Source: Heracleum sosnowskyi (taxonomy: Eukaryota > Streptophyta > Magnoliopsida > Apiales > Apiaceae). Taken from it: a DNA stretch of 64,000 bases. A model generated the notes under the pieces. That model was given only the letters and a program-made list of their open reading frames with translations. It did not search any database and had not been told where the DNA came from. Position numbers and translations under genes: made by a program. Position 1 is the first letter of the stretch. The number at the start of each line of letters is the position of its first letter. The stretch spans positions 57,555,481 to 57,619,480 of the forward strand of contig CM061236.1 in assembly GCA_030848705.1 (NCBI GenBank), read 5' to 3'. Of this stretch, positions 55,371-64,000 are shown one piece after another.

Positions 55371-57341
55371 ATGCCGCCCAGAAAGAGAACAACCACAAGG
55401 GCTCCAGCTCATTCCGCCACCTCAAATCAAGATAACCTTTATAATCCTGAAAATCCTCAGGTAGACTTAACCCGGCTTGTACAGCTTCTACAACAACAGA
55501 CTGCTACTCTTGCCCAACAACAGCAAATTATCCAAACGCAACAGCAACGATTGCAACAACAACCACCTAATCAGCCTGTAGTAAACTTCAAGGCATTTCA
55601 AGCGGTTAAACCTCCCGAATTTCAAGGATCGACAGATCCGACTGAAGCTCAGAAATGGTTAAAGGAAATTGAGAAAGCGTTCGTGTTAATTCAGGTTAGT
55701 GAGGAACAGAAAACGAACTTCGCCAGCTATATGTTGAAAGGTGAAGCCAATTATTGGTGGGAAGCAACTAAGGCATTAGAAGAAGAGGAATTAGTAACTT
55801 GGGATAGATTTAAGAAGTTATTTTTGGAGCAATAATTTCCAAGGTATATGAAGGCTCAAATGGAGTTAAAGTTTTTCGAATTGAAACAGAATAATATGAG
55901 TGTGGATGAATATGAGAGGAAGTTTACAGAGTTGGCAAGATTTGTGCCAGAGTATGTGGATTTGGAAGAAAAGAAGGCAAGGAGATTCCAACAAGGATTG
56001 AAACCATGGATTAGAGGACGAATAGCTATGTTAGAACTCAATACATATGCAGAGGTGATGCAAAAGGCGATTATTGTAGAAGGTGAAAGTGATCAGAGTC
56101 AGAAGGAAAAATTTGATAAGAAAAGGAAATTTGGACAAAGGGATGAAGGATCAAGCCAGGATGTGGTGACAAATAAGTTTGTGAAAAAGTCAGGGTTCCA
56201 GATACCCAGTGGAGTAGGAAGATTTCAGAAGAATAACAATAATAGAAACCAAGGAAACATGATGCAAATTCAAGGGCAACAACAAAAGACTCAGCAGATG
56301 GTGGTCCCTGAATGTAAGATTTGTTTGAAGAAACACATGGGAGAATGCAGGAAAGCGGGTATAGTGTGTTATAAGTGTAATGCGAGAGGACACTACTCCA
56401 AAGAATGCCCAAATGCTAGTCAAGTTCAGAGAACCAATGTGACATGTTTCAAGTGTGGAAAGGTGGGACACATTTCTAAGGACTGTAAGGTCCCGGTGAA
56501 GAACAACAATTTGATGAGGATGGCGACAGCCCCAACACCATATTTTGTCCAACCAGCTCCGTCAATGGTTAGTTATGATTCCGTGCCTCAAGCTCCAGGA
56601 CAACGACTCTTAGGCTACCAAGACCCCATTCCTTCAGACCAGGTCAGAACCTTGAATATGAGCATGACAGACGCTGTGCAGAGTTCAGAAGTAGTAGCAG
56701 GTACGCTTCTTGTTAATTCTATTTCAGCAAAAGTATTGATTGATACCGGTGCGACTAGGTCATTTATATCTAAAGAGTTTGCTGGAAAATTGGGTTGTGC
56801 GACTTTAAGGTCAGAAGGTATGTTTAATATAGTATTAGCCAATCAGGAGCAAGTACAAGTGAATCAAGTTTGTCCGAAATGTGAGGTTAGTATAGAAGGT
56901 TATCCTTTCCCTGTAAATTTGATACCCTTCCAGTTAGGGGAATTTGATGTTATACTGGGAATGGATTGGTTGATAGAGCATAATGCACAAATCGATTGTA
57001 GGAATAAGAAAGTAATTCTAAATACGTCAAAAGGAAAGAAAGTGGTATTTAAAGGACAGAAGCAGAAAAATTTGTTTCTTACTATGATGCAAGCTAGAAG
57101 ATTAATGAGACATGGGTGTAAAGCTTATCTTACGTATGTGATAGATAAGAGTAAGGAAGGACCTAAGCTAGAAGATATTCCTGTAGTTAACGAATTTCCA
57201 GACGTTTTTCCCGATAAGTTACCAGGTTTACCTCCAGACCGACAGATCGAATTTTCGATAGAATTAGCTCCAGGTTCAGAACCAGTGTCGAAAGCGCCGT
57301 ATCGCATGGCTCCAGCGGAAATGAAAGAACTAGCATCGTAG
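55371..57341 (+). pseudogene. gag-pro: D gag and protease
   Basis: ATG at 55371 (MPPRKRTTTRAP). Gln-rich N-side, gypsy gag core (PPEFQGSTDPTEAQKWLKEI; YMLKGEANYWWE), TAA at 55833-55835 where a Tyr is expected, continuation in frame (FPRYMKAQMELKFFELKQ), then cysteine knuckles (an unusual CKICLKKHMGEC, CYKCNARGHYSKEC, CFKCGKVGHISKDC), and aspartic protease DTG (LIDTGATRSFIS, near 56740) and FDVILGMDWL. TAG at 57339-57341 (probably from CAG) cuts it just before RT. Confidence 0.92.
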
Positions 57342-58413
57342 TTGCAAGATTTGTTGGATAAAGGAGTTATAAGGCCAAGTTCATCACCCTGGGGAGCTCC
57401 AGTTTTATTTGTAAGGAAGAAGGACGGAAGCATGAGGTTGTGTATAGATTATCGTGAGTTGAATAAGTTAACTATCAAGAACAAGTATCCGTTGCAAAGG
57501 ATTGATGATTTGTTTGACCAGTTAAAAGGAGCAACAAGTTTCTCAAAGATTGATCTACGCTCAGGATATCATCAACTGAAGATTAAGCCGGAAAATGTGC
57601 CTAAGACAGCGTTCAGAACTAGGTACGGGCATTATAAGTTTTTAGTAATGGCTTTTGGATTAACAAATGCGCCCGCAGCTTTTATGGATTTGATGAACCG
57701 GGTGTTCAAGAAATATTTAAATAAGTTCGTGATAGTGTTCATCGATGATATATTGATTTATTCAAAGACGGAAGCAGAACATGCGGAACATTTAAGGTTG
57801 GCGTTAGAAATTTTGAGGAAAGAGAAGTTATATGCAAAGTTTTCTAAGTGCGAGTTTTGGTTAAAAGAAGTACAGTTTCTTGGACATAGAATTAGTCGTG
57901 AAGGTGTAAAAGTGGATCCAACCAAGATCGAAGCTGTGATGAAATGGGAAAGACCAAGGACACCGACTGAAGTCAGAAGCTTCTTAGGATTGGCAGGATA
58001 TTATCGTAGATTTGTAAAGGACTTTTCAAAGATTTCAGTGCCATTAACCAAGTTGACCAGGAAGAATGAGAAGTTTGAGTGGAATAATAAATGTGAGGAT
58101 AGTTTCCAAGAACTTAAGCAAAGATTGGTAACATCTCCAGTGTTAGTGTTGCCTGATGATAAAGGAGATTTTGTGATATTCAGCGACGCGTCACTTAAGG
58201 GATTAGGATGTGTTTTGATGCAGCATGGCAAAGTAATCGTGTATGCCTCCCGACAACTCAAGCCACATGAACAGAGATATCCTACGCATGATTTAGAACT
58301 AGCGGCTATTGTGTTTGCATTGAAGCTATGGAGACATTATCTTTATGGGGAGAAATGTGAAATCTACACCGATCACAAAAGCTTGAAGTATATTTTCACA
58401 CAGAAAGAGTTGA
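57342..58413 (+). pseudogene. pol: D reverse transcriptase and RNase H
   Basis: RT begins VIRPSSSPWGAPVLFV and includes RLCIDYRELN, DLRSGYHQL, AFGLTNAPAAFM and the catalytic FIDDILIYS; RNase H with FSDASLKGLGCVL, YASRQL and EIYTDHKSLKYIF. After KYIFTQKEL a 4-bp tandem duplication (TTGA at 58410-58413 and 58414-58417) throws the frame; the other frame then reads NMRQRRWLELIKDYDC as expected. An active copy would copy RNA to DNA and trim the RNA. Confidence 0.93.
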
Positions 58414-60069
58414 TTGAACATGCGGCAGAGAAGGTGGTTAGAATTGATAAAAGATTATGATTGTACGATTAACTATCACCCAGGAAAAGCAAATATGGTT
58501 GCAGATGCATTAAGTCAAAAAGAAAGATTGAATATGCTAACGATGGCTAGGGAATTGTCGGAAGATTTTGAGAAACTGGAGATAGAGATTTGTCAGTCAA
58601 GTGCTGAAAATGAGATGAATTTTAAGATGACGTTTCTACCAAAATTGCTAGGGAAGATTAAGAAAAGTCAGGATGAAATAATGGATCAAAAGATGAATGA
58701 ACTGACAGGAGAAGAGATTTGTACTCAGAAGGATGATCAAGGCATTTTGAGATTTGGCTCAAGAATTTGGATTCCAGATATACCAGAGTTGAAAGCTGAG
58801 ATATTGCATGAAGCACACAATTCTAGACATTCTATTCACCCTGGTAGTACCAAGATGTATCATGACTTGAAAAGAAATTTTTGGTGGCCAGATATGAAAA
58901 GAGAGATTGCAGATTGGGTTAATAAATGCTATACATGTCAAAGAGTGAAAGTAGAACATCAGCGACCTGGCGGATTGTTACAGCCATTGGAGATCCCAGA
59001 ATGGAAATGGGAACACATTGCTATGGATTTTGTTGTAGGCTTACCCAGGACTAAGTCAAACCACGACGCCATTTGGGTTATTATTGATCGACTGACGAAG
59101 TCAGCACATTTACTTCCTATCAACGAAAGATATTCTCTAGACAAGATGGTTCATATGTATCTACATGAGATTGTGAGTAAACATGGAGTACCAGTGTCGA
59201 TTGTGTCGGATAGAGATCCTCGTTTTAACTCAAGGTTTTGGAGACAATTTAAAGAGTGTTTAGGAACTCAATTGCGAATGAGTACGGCGTATCATCCTCA
59301 GACAGATGGACAAAGTGAGCGGAAAATACAAACCATAGAGGATATGTTACGAGCATGTGCTTTGGATTTCAAAGGAAATTGGGATGAACACTTGCCCTTA
59401 ATAGAATTTTCTTATAATAATAGTTATCACGCGAGTATTGGAATGCCGCCGTTCGAAGCTCTATATGGTCGAAAATGTAGATCTCCAATCTGTTGGGAAG
59501 AAGTCGGAGAACGAAAAGTAGTTGGTCCAGAATTGATTCAGCAAACTGAAGAAGTGGTGAGGATAGTTCGTAAGAAATTAGAAGTGGCCCAGGATCGATA
59601 ACGGAAATATGCGGATCTTGCTAGAAGACCGATAGAATTCGAAGAAGGAGAGAATGTGTTACTTAAGATATCCCCGTGGAAAGGATTATCTAGGTTTGGT
59701 AAGAAAGGAAAACTCAGTCCGAGGTATATAGGACCTTTTGAAATATTGAGACGTATAGGAAAGGTTGCCTATGAATTGGCGTTACCTCCAAGTTTGCAGC
59801 ACGTGCATAATGTTTTTCATGTGTCATTGCTAAAGAGATTCATACCAGATTCAAATTGTGTCATAGAATATGAGCCAGTGGAAATCCAGCCAGATCTATC
59901 TTTTGAAGAATATCCTGTTAGGATAACTGATAGGAAGGAGAAAGTACTTAGAAATAAAACAGTAGCTATTGTAAAAGTGTTATGGAGAAATCCCAAGGTT
60001 GAAGAGTTCACCTGGGAACTAGAAGATGAGATGAGAGATAGGTATCCTCAGTTGTTTGTATTAACTTGA
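58414..60069 (+). pseudogene. pol: D integrase with chromodomain-like tail
   Basis: After the duplication, RNase H tail (YHPGKANMVADALSQ), integrase zinc finger (HPGSTKMYHDLKRNFWWPDM ... CYTCQRVK), core D, D, E (MDFVVGLP; VSDRDPRFNSRFW; HPQTDGQSERKIQT), then TAA at 59599-59601 (probably from CAA), and in frame ARRPIEFEEGENVLLKISPW, GPF module and terminal VLWRNPKVEEFTWELEDEM. Ends TGA 60067-60069. Same architecture as I. Confidence 0.93.
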
Positions 60070-60090
60070 TTCTGGGGACAGAATCCTTTT

Positions 60091-60103
60091 AAGGAGGGTA
60101 GAT
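60091..60103 (+). other. Polypurine tract of D
   Basis: AAGGAGGGTAGAT immediately before the 3' LTR. Confidence 0.85.
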
Positions 60104-63100
60104 TGTAATAGACCAAGGTATTTTAATAATATTACATTGCTTGAGTATCGTGTGCGGCGATAATATAGTACATTTGGGATATATAGATGTATATATATAT
60201 GTGTACTCTAGTTGATGAGTCAACGCTATCTGTGTAAGTCAGTATGGATTTACGTGCTTGTATGATTTGAATGTGTAACTGTGTGAATTGAAATGTTTAA
60301 GTGAGTTGTTTGTATCTTAGAGTCATTTTAAAAGCACTGTTGGACTTTTATCAAATCATCAGAGTGTCTATAAATCATAAAAACCTTCTCTATAATGTCT
60401 ATGTTATATTTGGAGACTTTTTAAAAAAATATAAGTTTATTTTAATTGGGCACCAATGATTTATTATAATTTTTTTTTAAATCATGATTTTCCTTAAAGA
60501 TGTATTAAACTTTAAAATCTCTAGTTAAATATCTATAAGTCAAAAAAATATGATCTTCATATGTATGTGTTCCTAATTTTATATTCTTGGTTATAAAAAT
60601 GAGATTTTATTTATTTTCGGGCTTTAAGGATTTTTAAATGATTTTATATAGCAACTTTCGAATTAAAGTGTACTTCTTGTAAAATTCATATCTCAATATA
60701 TATAAGCCCTAAAAATATTTTAAAAATATGTGTGTGAACCTCATTAGGTGTATTTTGTTTTAAAATTTTAAAATTTCAGAATTTATACAAAACCCATTTG
60801 TTTTGATTTAAATGGCTATTAAAATAGTGTTTAAGTGAAAAGTGGGGTGTGAAAGGACAAGACTACCCTTGCAAGTGATAAAAGCCTTTTTTCTCTCTTT
60901 CTTCCTCATTCCACCAGATCTCTCTTTTTTTTTCTCTCAACCCCGTGAGCTCCCTCCCCCTTTACTTTTCATTTCTTTGATTCTTTTAAGCAAATTTTAT
61001 GAAATTTCTTGGGTGTTAAAGGTTGTTTAAGTGTTAAGTGTTGATGGGTTGAGCTTTTCCTTGAGTTTTGTTGGTTGCATGCAAGTATATATTCGGGTGT
61101 AAGTATATGTGTGTCATAGAGAACTCAAACCTTGCATGCAATAAGATTTAATAGCTTAATGAAGGTTGTTAATGGATGGGTTGCAAGAAATTCGAAGTTT
61201 GAAGGTGATTTGTGTTGGGGTGCCGATCCTATGGCTACCATCGAACCAAAACCCCATCGGAAATGATTCCAAAGATGATCCGGTGGGCTTGATGATGATG
61301 ATGTTGATGTTATTATGCTTGATTGATAAAGTAGTAAGTGTATTTATGATTTAATTAAGTTGCATGTGATTTTTATTCAAGGATCTTAAGTTGTATAGCT
61401 TGTAAATGGTGTTCATAAAGTGGGTTATGCTTGAATGGATGTCCTTAGTTGATTTTGTTAAAGAAAGAAACTTGCATGTGGTTTTCTTGTTGATCTTGTA
61501 AATTTCCAGATTTTATTAAGTTCAAATCTTAAGTTGTTAAGTGATGTTTCTTTTTGTAGTGAATTTGTTGACAATTATAGTGATCTGCTGCCTTGTATAA
61601 ATTGTATAAAATCGAGTTGTAATCCGATGATGTTCGTTTATAAGTCATTAGAAAGGTATTGCAATTGTCTACAAGTTTCGTTTTATATGTTTTCTGAAAT
61701 TCCAATCCAAAGTTTGATATTTCTGCACTTTAAAAATTCGAACAGAAGTGTTTAGTCATTGTGAGCCCTGTTTTCAAAAATTCATAGTAAATCGATCGTA
61801 CATTCAAAGTTTCTGAGCCATATCATTCTGGAAATCTCTTTTCGAAACCTACGATTCTTATTTACATTTCATTCCCAGATTCTGTGATTTTAGTACACTA
61901 AACTTAGAAATACTAGTGTGCATATGTTCTGACTCTGTTCTAGCAGTCCATTTGTTTTATTGTTTCAGAATTCATTACTTATCCATTTTTAACGAACCTT
62001 ACCATTCTGGAAAGGTCTCGGAATTTCCTTCGAGTTTTGTGTTCGGTACTTTTCAATTTGAGATTTTCTTGTTAGAGTAAATTGAACTTCTTGCAGAACT
62101 GGTCATTGGTAATATCAAGTGTATCAGTCGTGTGGTATTGTGTATGGTTCTATTAGGCTTAGGGTTAGTAAGGTAAGGTATACTTGTTGTCTAATAATTG
62201 GAATACTTGAGTTGGTTTATAAATATTTAAGTTTAATTATGTTTGTTTGGTGGTTAGTCGGATGTATCCTCGACTGGTTAGACTATAAATAGAGGAAGTG
62301 CTGCCGAAATTTCTATAACTACAAACCTTTCTAAAAACCTTATCGGCGCCTTTCTCAATTTAAGTCTTTGGTTATCAATCAGAGTACTATAGCACATTAA
62401 ATGTGTTGTGTGCTAATTGCTTATGTGTAAAGGTGTAATTATATATGTATATACATAGGTATAGGATTTACGGCAAGGCAAGAGAGACTAACGCGAAGTA
62501 TTACCTTTCGATTATAGGTCCGAGCAGAAGCAGACCAGGAAAGGAAATAGCAGTTGAGTCAGTAAGGAACACCAAGAGTCGGAAGTGAAGCAGCCTGTTA
62601 TGGCAAGTGATCACTTTAACCCCCTTATTGGTTGATAATTATAAGTATAATGCACTGCTATCATACCATGTCATTGCCATGTCATAATACCTTTGTTAAA
62701 CCCTTGGAAACAAATTCGAATTCTCAAGTTTCATATTGTTATTGCTCAAATCATTTGAAATATACCCTGAGATCATGTGAACCCTGATAACCCTGAGATT
62801 TCCATATTGCTATCATATTGTGTTCACACCCTACTGTAATACCTTTGATATACTCTTGAATCGGTTTCAAATGATAAATTTGTTATACCTTGCTTGATAA
62901 ATTCCATAAGGATAATATCTTCGATCAATGTCTTGAATTCCTTTGAATAACCTTTTAAATATCCCCTCACACTGATTGTGAAAACTATACTTGGTTATAA
63001 ACCAGATGGACAATTCCTTACTTGCTGATATAGATTCTGTCATCTTCCTGATCTATCATTTTAATATGATATAATACTTTGTGATCACTATCTCGACCCA

Positions 63101-64000
63101 GTTGAACAATTATACCTTAATACTTGGAAGAAATTGTATAGTTTAATTCCATCATGTTTTATAAGATAAAACCCCTTATGCTAGGCTGATCTTTTGTCAG
63201 TAAGTATAAGGAAGGCCATGCGGTTTGATACTGAAAGTGATTGAAAAAATGTTTAAAATGGATTTTTGAAACTATGGGATAAAAACAAAAATGTTTTAGA
63301 CCGTGACGCCGGTCTGTTAATTTTATGGCTTTACTGAGCCATGGCCAATGTCAATAAGGGCTAACTAGGGATCCCAAAATAAAGGAGGAATCACATGTAA
63401 GGGTGTGATATCCGGAGCTATTCGCGGGCTGATCACCCGGCTAGCTCGTAGCGATCGATTGAAATCCCAAAACTTTAATTGTAAATTTAAAAGTGCTGAT
63501 TAATATAAAAAACTCTGATTATTGTATTTTCGAAACTATATTCGTTTAACTTATGTATATTAAGGTTGCCTCTTCAGAATTGAAATTCAGACTCCATTAT
63601 TATTCCTGTTGGAAACCTCGTTTTACATTCATGTGAAATCTGACAACTGTATCACTGTCACACTTTGAGCCGTTTTATAGCTTGTTATTTTATATTCGCA
63701 CTTGCTGAGCATTTGGCTCATTACCTTGCTTTCTAACCTTTTTCATCTAGTCTAGAAGATGGTGCGAACTTACCGTACTGCCCGTAAGAGAACCGGTGGG
63801 ACTGGTAGAGCATTACGAGATCAGTTGGTGAGACAGGTAGGGTGTTAGCAGCAGATTAGATCACTCTAGTTGTCAGGATGTAAACATTTGGAAGTGTAAT
63901 AGCGGGTTGTAATAACGGTAGATATTGTTTTCATACTTGAACCTGTTGGCATCCTAGGTTGTGGGGTTGTGGTATTATATTTTGTGGATGTATCACCCGT
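60104..64000 (+). repeat. 3' LTR of element D (window ends inside)
   Basis: TGTAATAGACC...; 3897 bases, nearly the full length of the 5' LTR, with scattered substitutions and a few indels (for example AAAATTTTAAAATTTCAG near 60763). TATA box 62284; donor-like TATGGCAAGT at 62600; short ATG exon at about 63759. Confidence 0.93.

Larger units (their letters stand above)
50287..64000 (+). mobile_element. Gypsy chromovirus-like element D (3' end beyond window)
   Basis: 5' LTR 50287-54222, primer site, an extra ORF, gag-pol with several breaks, purine tract, and a 3' LTR from 60104 that runs past the window. It is inserted in the env-like gene of C. The 5 bp before it are TTCTC; the right duplication is out of view. 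Confidence 0.93.

Overview
The window is a plant nuclear region built almost entirely of nested LTR retrotransposons. I found no host gene, rRNA, tRNA or CRISPR array. Very long gypsy LTRs (3.2-4.9 kb), chromodomain-type pol C-termini, initiator-Met tRNA primer sites and Sirevirus-like copia elements point to a large, repeat-rich angiosperm genome, probably a eudicot. The species cannot be named from the sequence.

Layout. (1) 1-4874: 3' half of gypsy element 'I' (+), ending in its 3' LTR, inserted in (2) 4875-~7495, an env-like gene fragment of a Sirevirus-like copia element 'E' (+). (3) ~7495-7612: the last ~118 bp of an unidentified LTR. (4) 7613-8213 and 21834-27977: gypsy element 'G' (-), split by (5) its own relative, gypsy element 'H' (+, 8214-21828, target duplication TATAC). 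(6) 27978-31190 and 40782-41286: one LTR, 'F' (+), split by (7) copia element 'A' (-, 31191-40776, target duplication ATTAT). A is almost intact but has lost reverse transcriptase and RNase H through an in-frame fusion of pol to an env-like gene. (8) 41287-50286: two degenerate copia elements, 'B' and 'C' (-), sharing one LTR. C is cut by (9) gypsy element 'D' (+, 50287 to beyond the window end).

How the parts work. The gypsy pol genes (I, D) carry RNase H, integrase and a chromodomain-like tail; D and I are broken by stops or frameshifts, and H has only debris between nearly identical LTRs. So H, and probably A, moved using enzymes supplied by other copies. A and B keep gag and pol in different frames with the same -1 overlap.

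Most interesting signals. First, five divergent gypsy LTRs (I, H, G, F, D) share one layout: AG|GCAAGT (a GC-type 5' splice site) downstream of the TATA box; a TGAGC-loop-GCTCA hairpin carrying a CTCAY branch-point-like sequence; an AG 26-31 nt further on; then exactly 12 nt to an ATG (or a one-base ATG derivative). In I, D and G a short reading frame follows and reaches a GT donor in phase 0. In D this LTR exon joins in frame to an unrecognised ORF ahead of gag. This looks like an undescribed spliced leader and accessory gene. Second, copia A and B carry the motif CGTTGA (both orientations) dozens of times in LTRs and in coding DNA, read there in several frames, which suggests it is kept as a nucleic-acid element rather than as a peptide.
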